From: Clostridia bacterium
GTDB lineage: Bacteria > Bacillota > Clostridia > Oscillospirales > Acutalibacteraceae
DNA: 64,000 bases
Reading direction: 5' to 3'
NCBI GenBank assembly: GCA_024404095.1
Contig: JAKSQO010000001.1
Coordinates: 71,037-135,036 of the forward strand
Each line of letters opens with the position of its first letter. The first letter of the stretch is position 1. This document shows positions 51,016 through 60,122 of this stretch, piece by piece. The notes under the pieces are model-generated. The model was not told where the DNA came from, did not search any database, and saw nothing but the letters and a program-made list of their open reading frames with translations. A program made the translations under genes and the position numbers.

Positions 51016-52329
51016 TTACACATCCTTAATCTTCTTTATTGCCGCTATAAAGAAACCGTCGCAGTTATGAATATGCGGCATAAGTGATATACAATCAGTA
51101 TTCTCGCCGTAACGTAAATGTCCGTCAAGAACCCTGACACTCGAAAAATTATTATGCTCCGAAAGAAAACGTTCAATGATTTTCTCATTTTCATCGGGGT
51201 TAAGAGAGCAGGTTGAATAAACTAAAATGCCCTCATTTTTCAGATATTTTGCAGAAGTACAAAGTATAGAATACTGCAAATCAGGCAATTTGTCAACTTC
51301 TGCACTTTCCTTGTACCTTATTTCAGGCTTTTTGCGAATAACTCCGAGACCGGCACACGGCACATCACAGAGAATTCTGTCAGCAAAAGGGATGTTGTCA
51401 TTGAACACAGAGCCGTCATTTTTCATTGTTGAAATGCAAGTGATTCCGAGCCTTTCTGCACCGTTTTCAATCAGCTTCAATCTATGGTCATAAACGTCAA
51501 ACGAATAAAGCCTGCCGTTATTTTTCATCATCTGTGCAAGCGTAAAGCTCTTTCCGCCCGGAGCTGAGCAGATATCGAGCACAGTATCGCCCTCACGAAC
51601 ATCAAGCGACTGACAGCAAAGCTGTGAGGCAGTATCCTGCACATGAAAAAGTCCGTCAGCATAAGCCTTAGTTCTGTGCAGTGCTCCGCCGTTTTCAATA
51701 ATCAGAGCATCGGCTGCTGTATCGCTTTTTCTCGATTTAATACCCTCCTCCGACAGCTTTTCAATCAAACTTTCGCTGTCGGTTCTGAGAGTATTAACTC
51801 TTACTACCGTTTCAACACCGCCGAATGATGACTCAAGGAGCTTGTTGGTATTTTCCTGACCGTAAGCCCTGTCCCACATATCAATCAGCCAGTCGGGACA
51901 TGAATATTTAACCGAACGGTTATTTTCGGGAAGTTTCAGACCGTTACTGTCAATTTTATGTAAAACCGCATTAACAAGTCCCGAAGCAAACGCTGCCTGA
52001 TTATTCTTTGCAAGCTTTACACTTTCATTTATTGCCGCTGAAGCAGGAATCTTATCCATAAACAGGAGCTGATACGCTCCCATTCTGAGAATTGTCAGAA
52101 CCTGTGGCTTTAGCTTTTTCAGAGGCTGTGAAAGATAGAGCGAAAGCTCATAATCAACCGTAATTTTTCTCTCAACTACTCCGTAAACAAGGGCAGAAAT
52201 CAATCGTTTATCGTTGATATCGGCCTGTGTTTTTTCAAGCACGGCGTCAAGAGCGAGATTTGAATAGGAATTGTCACGCTGAATTTTATTAAGAAGTTCA
52301 AATGCGGTCTGTCTTGCAGTTTTTTTCAT
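51016..52329 (-). CDS. rsmB: 16S rRNA (cytosine967-C5)-methyltransferase RsmB
   Basis: 437 residues: an N-terminal NusB-like helical domain (RQTAFELLNKIQRDNSYSNL) and a C-terminal SAM methyltransferase with VLDICSAPGGKS, CDVPCAGLGVIRKKPEIR and VYSTCSLNPDENE, holding the two catalytic cysteines. It makes m5C967 of 16S rRNA. It is 3 bases after the zinc peptidase gene and 3 bases before rlmN. Confidence 0.96.
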   Translation of the reverse strand: MKKTARQTAFELLNKIQRDNSYSNLALDAVLEKTQADINDKRLISALVYGVVERKITVDYELSLYLSQPLKKLKPQVLTILRMGAYQLLFMDKIPASAAINESVKLAKNNQAAFASGLVNAVLHKIDSNGLKLPENNRSVKYSCPDWLIDMWDRAYGQENTNKLLESSFGGVETVVRVNTLRTDSESLIEKLSEEGIKSRKSDTAADALIIENGGALHRTKAYADGLFHVQDTASQLCCQSLDVREGDTVLDICSAPGGKSFTLAQMMKNNGRLYSFDVYDHRLKLIENGAERLGITCISTMKNDGSVFNDNIPFADRILCDVPCAGLGVIRKKPEIRYKESAEVDKLPDLQYSILCTSAKYLKNEGILVYSTCSLNPDENEKIIERFLSEHNNFSSVRVLDGHLRYGENTDCISLMPHIHNCDGFFIAAIKKIKDV

Positions 52330-52332
52330 ATA

Positions 52333-53061
52333 TCAGTTTCGTCTGCGGTTACTGCTTCCGAGTAATCGCATTGCATAATAAAATAAATTTCTTAACGAGG
52401 TTGCGAGAGCAGCTACATAAGTCATTGCAGCCGCTGTCAGAACTTTTTTAGCGCCCTTGTATTCATCGCCTGCAAGAAGTCCTGTTTCATCAATTACTCT
52501 CAGAGCACGACTGCTTGCGTTAAATTCAACAGGCAATGTGACAAACTGAAAAACAGCCGTCAGCGCATAGAGTGCAAGTCCTGCAATAATAACATAATAT
52601 CCGATTCGGTCCATCATCGAGCCGAGAGCGATTGCATAGCCTGCAAAAGCGATTATCAGACCGAAGCGAGAACCGAAATTAGTGACAGGAACAAGTGCGG
52701 TTCGTATCTGATTAGGCACATAGCTTTCAGCGTGCTGAGCGGCATGGCCTGCTTCGTGACAGGCAATACCGACCGCAGCAACCGATGTTCCGTTAAATAC
52801 TCCCTCGGAAAGGCTGATAACTTTATTTTTAGGATTGTAATTATCCGTCATTTTACCTGCACAAGGCACAATTCTGACGTCTGTTATTCCGTAGTGGTGC
52901 AGCACGGCCTGAGCCGCCTGAGCACCTGTAATTCTTCTTGAATTACTGATTTTAGAATACTTATTATAAGCTGATTTAACCTTAAACTGCGCGTAAAGTG
53001 AAAACACAAGCACAGGAAGCATATAAATCAGATAATCAAAATATCCGTAACCGAAAATCAT
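52333..53061 (-). CDS. YugP-type membrane zinc metallopeptidase
   Basis: 242 residues with an N-terminal helix and two to three later membrane segments. The zinc motif is HEAGHAAQHAE (HExxH), preceded by SLSEGVFNGTSVAAVGIAC and followed by PVEFNASSRA, as in the YugP/DUF-type 'neutral zinc metallopeptidase' family. Substrate unknown. It sits between fmt and rsmB, where many Clostridia carry it. Confidence 0.92.
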   Translation of the reverse strand: MIFGYGYFDYLIYMLPVLVFSLYAQFKVKSAYNKYSKISNSRRITGAQAAQAVLHHYGITDVRIVPCAGKMTDNYNPKNKVISLSEGVFNGTSVAAVGIACHEAGHAAQHAESYVPNQIRTALVPVTNFGSRFGLIIAFAGYAIALGSMMDRIGYYVIIAGLALYALTAVFQFVTLPVEFNASSRALRVIDETGLLAGDEYKGAKKVLTAAAMTYVAALATSLRNLFYYAMRLLGSSNRRRN

Positions 53062-53070
53062 TTTATCACC

Positions 53071-53997
53071 TTATTTCAGTACAGTACCGACAGCAATAGG
53101 ATTTCCGCGAAGGAAATCGCCTGACGGCATTGCCTTTTTTCCCTCAGCCTGAAGTACAAGCACACGAACAGCGTTGCCATCACCGCAGGCTACAAGTAAT
53201 TCCTTGTCAGCTTTAATAATTTCACCGTTCTCGCCCTTGCATTTGCCTGCGAGCTCGGTTCTGTGAATTTTAAGAAGCTTGCCGTTCATTACTGTTGTTG
53301 CAACAGGCCACGGACTTAAGCCTCTGATCTTATTATGAACCTCCTGAGCCGAACAATTCCAGTCAATCGGGCACAAATCCTTGGAAAGCATAGGTGCATA
53401 ATTTGACAGTGAATCATCCTGTTTAACAGGCTTCAGTTCATTTTTTTCAATCATTTCGATTGTTTTTGACATTACATCCGCACCAATTACAGAGAGCTTA
53501 TCGTGAAGTTCTCCTGCCGTCATATTCTCTGTAATCTCAATTTTTTCTGTATAGAGCATATCGCCTGTGTCAAGACCGGCATCCATCTGCATTGCGGTAA
53601 CACCGCTCTCCTTTTCACCGTTGAGCACACACCATTGAATCGGAGCGGCACCTCGGTAACGAGGAAGAAGCGAAGCATGCATATTGACGCAGCCGAACTT
53701 CGGAAAATTAAGAATCTCCTCGGGAAGAATTTTACCGTAGGCAACAACAATAATAAGCTCGGGATTAAGCTCTTTGAGTATTGAAAGCGCCTCGCCGTCA
53801 CGCATTTTTGTCGGCTGATAAACCGGAATTGAATTATTGACAGCACATTCCTTTACAGGAGGAAACTGCATTTTATGACCTCTTCCCTTCGGCTTGTCGG
53901 GCTGAGTGAAGACGCCCTTGACGTTATGCCCGTCGGAAATGAGTCGTTCAAGACAGGGAACTGCAAATTCGGGTGTTCCCATAAAAACTATATCCAT
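53071..53997 (-). CDS. fmt: Methionyl-tRNA formyltransferase
   Basis: 308 residues. It formylates initiator Met-tRNA. MDIVFMGTPEFAVP at the start, HASLLPRYRGAAPIQW (formyl-transfer motif) and GVTAMQMDAGLDTGDM are all clear; the C-terminal OB-like domain is present. ATG with GGAGAAAATC. It follows def by 26 bases in the usual def-fmt pair. Confidence 0.97.
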   Translation of the reverse strand: MDIVFMGTPEFAVPCLERLISDGHNVKGVFTQPDKPKGRGHKMQFPPVKECAVNNSIPVYQPTKMRDGEALSILKELNPELIIVVAYGKILPEEILNFPKFGCVNMHASLLPRYRGAAPIQWCVLNGEKESGVTAMQMDAGLDTGDMLYTEKIEITENMTAGELHDKLSVIGADVMSKTIEMIEKNELKPVKQDDSLSNYAPMLSKDLCPIDWNCSAQEVHNKIRGLSPWPVATTVMNGKLLKIHRTELAGKCKGENGEIIKADKELLVACGDGNAVRVLVLQAEGKKAMPSGDFLRGNPIAVGTVLK

Positions 53998-54023
53998 CTG
54001 ATTTTCTCCTTTAAAGAGTAAAA

Positions 54024-54485
54024 TTATTCGTCACTTTCAAGCTCACCGATAACATGACTTGTGTAAAGAATACCGTCAAGATGATCAATCTCGTGACAGA
54101 AGCAGCGAGCCTTGAGGTCGCTTCCCTTGTAAACGCACCACTTGCCCTCACGGTTCTGAGCCTTAACCATAACAGTCTTTGGTCTTTCGGTTGTGCCGAA
54201 TTTTCCGGGAATTGAAAGACAGCCCTCAGTCTCGTGCTGAAGCTCCTCGGAGCGCTCTGTAATTTCGGGATTTATAAGTTCAAGATATCCGTCACCGCAG
54301 TCCATAACAACGATTCTGCGAAGTATTCCGACCTGCGGAGCGGCAAGACCTGCGCCCTGTGCCTTATAAAGCGTATCCTTCATATCATCAAGAATTACAG
54401 CAAGTCTGTCATCAAATTTCTCAACAGGTCTGCTCTTTTTGGTAAGTATCGGATCACCGATTTTTACAATATTTCTGATTGCCAT
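54024..54485 (-). CDS. def: Peptide deformylase
   Basis: 153 residues from the ATG at 54485 with AGAGG upstream; a TTG at 54503 would give 6 more residues. The three family motifs are QGAGLAAPQVG, EGCLSIPG and CHEIDHLDG (Cys and two His for the metal, Glu catalytic). It removes the N-formyl group of new proteins. Confidence 0.97.
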   Translation of the reverse strand: MAIRNIVKIGDPILTKKSRPVEKFDDRLAVILDDMKDTLYKAQGAGLAAPQVGILRRIVVMDCGDGYLELINPEITERSEELQHETEGCLSIPGKFGTTERPKTVMVKAQNREGKWCVYKGSDLKARCFCHEIDHLDGILYTSHVIGELESDE

Positions 54486-54499
54486 TTTATTACCTCTTA

Positions 54500-56956
54500 T
54501 CAAACTATGTTTTCGGGATTTATATCTATGTAAACCGAGACAGTACTGAACGCACTCACACCCGAAAATTCCGTGAGTACCTCCCCTGTCATTTTTCTGA
54601 ATGTCTTTGAGTTCTTACATTTCAGAATAAGTCTGTATCGGTATTTATTGCTTATTTTTGAAACTCTCGCCGCCATAGGACCCATAGCAATTATCTTTTC
54701 ATCACTATAATCTGACGAGAGATGTTTTTTAAGTATTTCAAAGAATTTAGCCGCCGCGGCTTTGACCTTTGCTTCACTTGTACCTGAAAATCCAACCAGA
54801 CAGATATCACAATACGGCGGATAGATGAGCATTTTTCTTGCCATTATCTCTGTCTTGAAAAAGCTGTCATAATCCTGCTTTGACGCAATGTCAATCACTT
54901 CATTTTCGGGATTCATGGTCTGAATAACCGCTGTTCCCTTATACTTTCCCCGTCCGGCACGACCGACAACCTGTGTAAGCAGGTCAAACGTACGTTCCTG
55001 ACTGCGGAAATCGTCATTATTAAGCTGACCGTCGGCGCTGATAACACCGACAAGGGTGACATTTTCAAAATCAAGTCCCTTTGCAACCATCTGCGTGCCG
55101 AGAAGAATATCATACTTCCCCGCCGCAAAGGCATTCAGCTTTTCCTCGTGAGAATGACGGCTCATTGTGCTGTCGGCATCCATTCTAAGCACTCTTGCGT
55201 CAGGGAAAAGCGTTGTAAGCTCATCCTCAATTTTCTGAGTACCGAAGCCCGAATAACGCACGTTTTCGCTTCCGCATTCGGGGCATTTTGTGGTGAATTT
55301 TTCGGAATAACCGCAGTAGTGACACATCAGTCTGCCGTTGGCATGGTGGTATGTCATTGAAATACTGCATGACGGACAGGTAAAAACATATCCGCACGCC
55401 TTGCAGGTGGCAAAGGTATTGTAACCCCGCCTGTTCATAAGCAGGATTGACTGCCTGCCGTTTTTCAGATTATCGTTCAGCCTGTCAACAAGCTCCCTGC
55501 TGAAAAATGAAGATTCACTCAGAGCTTCTGTGCACATATCAATAACCCTTACCTCGGGCAGCTGTGCGGCTGAATATCTTTTTGTAAGTCTGTTTATTGT
55601 ATAACGTCCGTGCTGTGCCGCCGCAAAGGTTTCGACGCTCGGAGTTGCGCTTGCAAGTACAAGCAAACCCTTGTGATAAGCGCATCGGAATTTTGCGACA
55701 TCCTTTGCATTATATCGCGGTGTCTGTTCGGATTTATAAGTATGCTCCTGCTCTTCATCAATAATTATAAGACCGATATCTTTCAGCGGAGCAAAGACAG
55801 CACTTCTTGTGCCGATTACAATTTTAACCTCACCGTTGTTTACACGCTTCCATTCGTCAAGCCGCTGACCTGCCGAAAGTGCGCTGTGAAAAACAGCAAT
55901 GTCTTTTCCGTATCTTTTATGAAAAAGATTCAGTGTCTGTGGTGTAAGAGCAATCTCAGGCACCATAACAATGACCTGTTTGCCGAGAATCAGCATCTCG
56001 TCAATCAGTTTCATATAAACCTGAGTTTTTCCGCTTCCGGTAACACCGTAAAGCAAAGAAACTCCGCCCTTACCCTCGGAATATTGACTCAGCATATTGT
56101 CATATGCCGTCTGCTGTTCATCACTGAGAACAATCTCTTTTTTATCAACATTACCGTCAATATTCTCATAAGGATTGCGGTAAACCTCGCTGTCGAAAAA
56201 TTCGACAAGACCCTTCTTTTCAAGAGCCTGCACAACAGACGGAGTAAAGCCTGTGAAATAGCATATTTCCTTAACCGAAGCTGTACCGATATCCATAAGA
56301 ACTTCGAGGATTTCACGCTGTTTTTTAGTCAGCTTTTCGCCGTTTTCGTATGCATCAGTTCCGTCCTCTGTTATTCTTACTGATTTAACGGTAAGGTCAC
56401 CCATGCGTCTGACAGAATCGAAGTTACGAAGAAGAAGCCCGTTTCTAACCATTTTTTCGAGGAATGTCATATCGGGCATAAAACCCAATGATTTAAGGAT
56501 TTTTTCGCCGTCTGTATAACCCTTTGCCTCGGAAAAAGCGTTGTAAATCTGAACGGTATCAGCATCACAGTCCGATAAATCAGCATACGGAACTACCGTG
56601 TAGGTTGTAACTGTTCTGTGGCACATTCCCGCAGGAAGAATCGTCTTTGCCGCATCAAAAAGAGTGCAGAATGTTCTGTCCTTCATCCACGGGATAAGCT
56701 TCAGCATCTCATCACTGAGAATAGGCTCGGAATCAATGAGCTGTGCAACAGGCTTCAGCTTCGCTGTGCCATCATAATTTTCCTTTATTTCGGTAATAAT
56801 ACCCTGACGGCACTTATTTCCTTTTCCGAAAGGGACAAGCACACGACAGCCTGCCTTTGCACTTAAAAACTCATCCTTGAGAAGGTAATCATATGCCTTG
56901 TCAAACGAATAAGCCGAGTTTTCGACAGCAACCGCGGCAATCTTTATTTCAGGCAT
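54500..56956 (-). CDS. priA: Primosomal protein N' (replication restart helicase PriA)
   Basis: 818 residues. A 3'-DNA-binding domain at the N-terminus, a winged-helix part, then Walker A GVTGSGKTQVY, DEEQEHTYKSEQTPRYN (DEEH-type box), a zinc region with eight cysteines (CKACGYVFTCPSC and MCHYCGYSEKFTTKCPECGS) and helicase motifs VGRAGRG. It reloads the replisome at stalled forks. The usual coaBC gene between rpoZ and priA is missing here. Confidence 0.97.
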   Translation of the reverse strand: MPEIKIAAVAVENSAYSFDKAYDYLLKDEFLSAKAGCRVLVPFGKGNKCRQGIITEIKENYDGTAKLKPVAQLIDSEPILSDEMLKLIPWMKDRTFCTLFDAAKTILPAGMCHRTVTTYTVVPYADLSDCDADTVQIYNAFSEAKGYTDGEKILKSLGFMPDMTFLEKMVRNGLLLRNFDSVRRMGDLTVKSVRITEDGTDAYENGEKLTKKQREILEVLMDIGTASVKEICYFTGFTPSVVQALEKKGLVEFFDSEVYRNPYENIDGNVDKKEIVLSDEQQTAYDNMLSQYSEGKGGVSLLYGVTGSGKTQVYMKLIDEMLILGKQVIVMVPEIALTPQTLNLFHKRYGKDIAVFHSALSAGQRLDEWKRVNNGEVKIVIGTRSAVFAPLKDIGLIIIDEEQEHTYKSEQTPRYNAKDVAKFRCAYHKGLLVLASATPSVETFAAAQHGRYTINRLTKRYSAAQLPEVRVIDMCTEALSESSFFSRELVDRLNDNLKNGRQSILLMNRRGYNTFATCKACGYVFTCPSCSISMTYHHANGRLMCHYCGYSEKFTTKCPECGSENVRYSGFGTQKIEDELTTLFPDARVLRMDADSTMSRHSHEEKLNAFAAGKYDILLGTQMVAKGLDFENVTLVGVISADGQLNNDDFRSQERTFDLLTQVVGRAGRGKYKGTAVIQTMNPENEVIDIASKQDYDSFFKTEIMARKMLIYPPYCDICLVGFSGTSEAKVKAAAAKFFEILKKHLSSDYSDEKIIAMGPMAARVSKISNKYRYRLILKCKNSKTFRKMTGEVLTEFSGVSAFSTVSVYIDINPENIV

Positions 56957-56983
56957 ACTTCTCCTCCTCAGTTTATATTATGT

Positions 56984-57217
56984 TCAGATATTCTTGATTT
57001 CGTCGGGCTCAATAATCTTGTATTCGCCGTTAACAATTTCATCAATAGCAATGCTTACGGGCTTTTCAACAAGGATGATGCTCTCTTCCTCAGCCTCTTC
57101 AGAAATCTCTCTTGCTCTCTTTGCAGTTGCTCTTACAAGAGAATAGCGGCTCATATGATTTGAAAGCACACCGCTGAGATCGGGATTAAACTTGAATTTT
57201 TTGTTCTGATCAAACAT
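56984..57217 (-). CDS. rpoZ: RNA polymerase omega subunit
   Basis: 77 residues. SRYSLVRATAKRAREISEEA is the omega signature, followed by KPVSIAIDEIVNGEYKI. It helps assemble and hold the beta' subunit. The start overlaps the end of gmk by 8 bases, the usual gmk-rpoZ coupling. Confidence 0.95.
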   Translation of the reverse strand: MFDQNKKFKFNPDLSGVLSNHMSRYSLVRATAKRAREISEEAEEESIILVEKPVSIAIDEIVNGEYKIIEPDEIKNI

Positions 57218-57821
57218 TGTCTTTTACCTCACTTAATATATTTGTTCTTCTGCTGACCTTCAACTGTTCAGCTTTAATTATTGTATATACATCATCGACA
57301 GCCTTTTCCAGCTCATCGTTGATAACAACATAGTCATACAACGGAATCTTATTGATTTCGTCAATCGCAATCTTAAGACGTCTCTCAACATCTTCGTCTG
57401 TTTCTGTTCCTCTGCGGCGCAGACGTTTTTCAAGAACTGTCATATTCGGCGGTGTAATGAAAACAGTCAGCGCATCGGGATACATTTTTTTGATATTCTC
57501 ACAGCCCTGAACATCAATTTTCAGAATTACGATTTTGCCCTCTGAAAGCCAGTTGTCAACAGGCTCTTTGGGTGTGCCGTAGAAATTGACACCGTACTGT
57601 GCATATTCAAGCATCTTTTTATTTTCAATCGCATCTGTAAAGTAATCCGTATCAACAAAAAGATAGTCAACTCCGTGATTTTCACCCTCACGCGGTGCAC
57701 GTGTAGTCATTGAAACTGACTGAACCATATCAAGACCGAGCTTCATAAGCTCAGCGATTACCGTATCCTTTCCTGAACCCGACGGCCCCGAGAGAACAAG
57801 AAGAAGTCCGTTATTCTTCAT
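57210..57821 (-). CDS. gmk: Guanylate kinase
   Basis: 203 residues from the ATG at 57821. It makes GDP from GMP. P-loop [11 protein letters not shown] near residue 10, [17 protein letters not shown] (GMP-binding) and [14 protein letters not shown]. The start lies inside the end of remA (11-base overlap), and its ribosome site GAGGAGG is made by the codons for the acidic tail of RemA. Confidence 0.96.
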   Translation of the reverse strand: MKNNGLLLVLSGPSGSGKDTVIAELMKLGLDMVQSVSMTTRAPREGENHGVDYLFVDTDYFTDAIENKKMLEYAQYGVNFYGTPKEPVDNWLSEGKIVILKIDVQGCENIKKMYPDALTVFITPPNMTVLEKRLRRRGTETDEDVERRLKIAIDEINKIPLYDYVVINDELEKAVDDVYTIIKAEQLKVSRRTNILSEVKDNV

Positions 57822-58080
57822 CCTCTTCGTCCTCCTCGTAATCGTCATAATCCTCAAGACGGTTTGCAACGGTTTCCGCCTGAAGATAGGTCAGTATAAC
57901 CTGGTCGCAGTCGGTTACTATTACAGCTCTTGTACGTCTGCCGTGGGTGGCATCAATAAGCGTACCCTTTTCCTTGCAGTCCTGTATAATTCTTTTTATA
58001 GGTGCGGATTCGGGGCTGATTATGGCAACAATTCTTTCGGCGTTGACCATATTGCCGAAACCGATATTTACAAGCTTCAT
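57811..58080 (-). CDS. remA: Extracellular matrix regulator RemA (DUF370)
   Basis: 89 residues. [20 protein letters not shown]...[32 protein letters not shown] is the RemA core, a DNA-binding ring former that activates biofilm and osmoprotection genes in Bacillus. The C-terminal tail after residue 75 is almost all Asp and Glu ([13 protein letters not shown]), which is not in Bacillus RemA, and its codons serve as the gmk ribosome site. Confidence 0.94.
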   Translation of the reverse strand: MKLVNIGFGNMVNAERIVAIISPESAPIKRIIQDCKEKGTLIDATHGRRTRAVIVTDCDQVILTYLQAETVANRLEDYDDYEEDEEDEE

Positions 58081-58091
58081 ACAATCACCTT

Positions 58092-58970
58092 TTATTCGAT
58101 ATTCTGTACCTGCTCACGGATTTTCTCAACCTCAGACTTGATGTCAAGCACGCATCTTGCGATATCAACATCATTAGCCTTTGAGCCGATTGTGTTCGCC
58201 TCACGGTTGATTTCCTGAACAAGGAAGTCCATCTTTCTGCCGATAGCCTCTTCTGAATTGAAGAAATCCTTAAGCTGGTCAAGGTGACTTCTGAGTCTTA
58301 CAGTTTCCTCTGCAACAGCAATCTTATCTGCATAGATAGCCGCCTCGGTAAGTATTCTTGTTTCATCAACATTGATATCGCCGAGAACATCCTTCATTCT
58401 CGCAAGGAGCTTTTCCGTATATTCCTTAACTGTTTCAGGTGAACGCTTCTCAACGTACTCAACCTTTGAAAGGATTGTATCTGCTCTTGAACAGATGTCA
58501 TCTCTGAGCTTTTCACCCTCGGTTTCACGCATTGAGATAAACTTGTCCACAGCCTTCTCTGCAACAGCCTTGACAGCTGTCCAGATTTTATCCTCGTCAT
58601 CTTCCTCCTTACGGATAACAAGAACATCGTTAAAGCGGGCAAGCTGACCTGCTGAGATATTGTTATCAATTCCGAATGTTTCGGAAAGTGTCTTAAACGC
58701 GTCAACATATCCCTTTGCAAGTGACTTATTGACCTCGACCACAACGCTGTCATCCTCAAGATTGTTAACGGCAACATAGCATTCTATCTTACCTCTTGCA
58801 ACTCTTGACTGAATATATGTTTTAAGCTTTTCATCAAGGAATCCGTAGGTTCTCGGTGTTCTTGAAGAAAAGTCAAAGTATCTGTGATTAACACTTTTTA
58901 TTTCAACGGTTATATCCATACCGTCAAGCATTTCCTGATGGCGGCCATAACCTGTCATACTTCTGACCAT
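58092..58970 (-). CDS. YicC-family endoribonuclease
   Basis: 292 residues from the ATG at 58970 (AAGGAG 8 bases upstream). MTGYGR at the N-terminus, [19 protein letters not shown], and the C-terminal [20 protein letters not shown] are the YicC/YloC signatures. YicC proteins are endoribonucleases that affect small-RNA stability. First of the conserved yicC-remA-gmk-rpoZ block. Confidence 0.95.
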   Translation of the reverse strand: MVRSMTGYGRHQEMLDGMDITVEIKSVNHRYFDFSSRTPRTYGFLDEKLKTYIQSRVARGKIECYVAVNNLEDDSVVVEVNKSLAKGYVDAFKTLSETFGIDNNISAGQLARFNDVLVIRKEEDDEDKIWTAVKAVAEKAVDKFISMRETEGEKLRDDICSRADTILSKVEYVEKRSPETVKEYTEKLLARMKDVLGDINVDETRILTEAAIYADKIAVAEETVRLRSHLDQLKDFFNSEEAIGRKMDFLVQEINREANTIGSKANDVDIARCVLDIKSEVEKIREQVQNIE

Positions 58971-58971
58971 G

Positions 58972-59352
58972 TTAATTCTCCTTTTTTCCTTTACAGCAGC
59001 TGCCTTTGAGAAGAGAGGGAATGTCACCGCTCAGCACGCCGTTTTCATCCTCCTCAAAGCCTAAAAGCTTTGCAACGCTGACGGCAGTTTCTGCCTTATA
59101 ATAAGCAATGTAAACATTTCTGTTGGCTCCGTAATTAAGAGCACTTCGGATAAGACCCTCTTCGGTTTCAGCGTCGTCATTCAGCACCTCCACATAGCAT
59201 ACATCCATAGTGTACCCGTTCAGCCTGAACACACATTTACCGCACTCAATGTCACCTGCCGCCATATCATAACCGATATAGCCGAAACAGTTTTCATCTG
59301 ACGAATAGGGTTCAGAAAGCTTATCCGTTAATACCGGAACAAATCTTATCAT
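58972..59352 (-). CDS. Conserved hypothetical protein with C-terminal double cysteine
   Basis: 126 residues. Not a named family that I can identify. It shows a beta-rich first half with GYIGYDMAAGDIECGKCVFRLNG, then GLIRSALNYGANRNVYIAYY, and ends GDIPSLLKGSCCKGKKEN. The LIRSALNYGANRNVY segment recalls the acetyl-CoA end of GNAT proteins, so a small degenerate acetyltransferase fold is possible. The SCCKG tail may bind a metal. It lies between rluB and yicC, with the yicC ribosome site inside its end, and the stop only one base before the yicC start codon. Confidence 0.75.
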   Translation of the reverse strand: MIRFVPVLTDKLSEPYSSDENCFGYIGYDMAAGDIECGKCVFRLNGYTMDVCYVEVLNDDAETEEGLIRSALNYGANRNVYIAYYKAETAVSVAKLLGFEEDENGVLSGDIPSLLKGSCCKGKKEN

Positions 59353-59363
59353 TTCACGCGCTC

Positions 59364-60107
59364 CTAAAATTTATTTACCTTCATGCCTGAGGATACCATA
59401 AGCTTATGCACCTCGTCCTCGGAAAGCTCACGCCACTTGCCCTGCGGCAGCATACCGAGCTTGATTGAACCAACGCTGACTCTCTTAAGTCTTGCAACCT
59501 CAAGACCCATTGCTTCACACATTTTTCTAATCTGACGGTTTCTGCCCTCATAAAGAACAATTTCAAGCACAACTCTGTTTTCCTGCTTCTCAATTATATG
59601 AGCCTCAGCAGGAGCTGTCATTCTGCCGTCAATCTCCATTCCGTCCATGAACTTAACAAGCATTTCGTCCGTGACATCGGGACGAACTGTAACTCTGTAA
59701 GTTTTCGGAATATGCTTTGACGGATGTGTCATATGATTAGCAAACTCGCCGTCATTTGTCATAATAAGCAGACCCTCTGAATCTCTGTCAAGTCTGCCTA
59801 CGGGATAAACTCTTGCTCCGACATCCTTAACAAGCTGAGCAACACATTTTCTGCCGAGTTCATCCTCCATTGTTGTAACAAATCCGCGCGGCTTATGAAG
59901 CATTATGTAGTAATGCTTTCTGTTCATAACAATCTTTTTACCGCTGACCGTTACCTCGTCCTTTCGGGGACTTACCTTATCACCGAGACCGGCAACCTTG
60001 CCGTTTACTTTAACCTTGCCTGCAAGGATAAGCTCCTCCGACTTACGTCGAGAAGCAACTGCGCACTGTGACAGGTATTTCTGAAGCCTGATTCTATCAT
60101 CAGTCAT
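59364..60107 (-). CDS. rluB: Pseudouridine synthase of the RluB/RsuA family
   Basis: 247 residues. N-terminal S4 RNA-binding domain (RLQKYLSQCAVASRRKSEEL) and a catalytic domain with PVGRLDRDSEGLLIMTNDG; the Asp after RL is the catalytic residue. The C-terminus EGRNRQIRKMCEAMGLEVARLKR is typical of this branch, which modifies position 2605 region of 23S or 16S 516. Gene order scpA-scpB-...-dac-rluB fits Clostridia. Confidence 0.94.
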   Translation of the reverse strand: MTDDRIRLQKYLSQCAVASRRKSEELILAGKVKVNGKVAGLGDKVSPRKDEVTVSGKKIVMNRKHYYIMLHKPRGFVTTMEDELGRKCVAQLVKDVGARVYPVGRLDRDSEGLLIMTNDGEFANHMTHPSKHIPKTYRVTVRPDVTDEMLVKFMDGMEIDGRMTAPAEAHIIEKQENRVVLEIVLYEGRNRQIRKMCEAMGLEVARLKRVSVGSIKLGMLPQGKWRELSEDEVHKLMVSSGMKVNKF

Positions 60108-60122
60108 ACTCTAATTCTCCTT

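Noticed and set aside
55610..56383. A 257-codon plus-strand frame inside priA
   Set aside because: Opposite to the priA helicase region, with Cys/Phe/Asn-rich content unlike neighbours; treated as a shadow.
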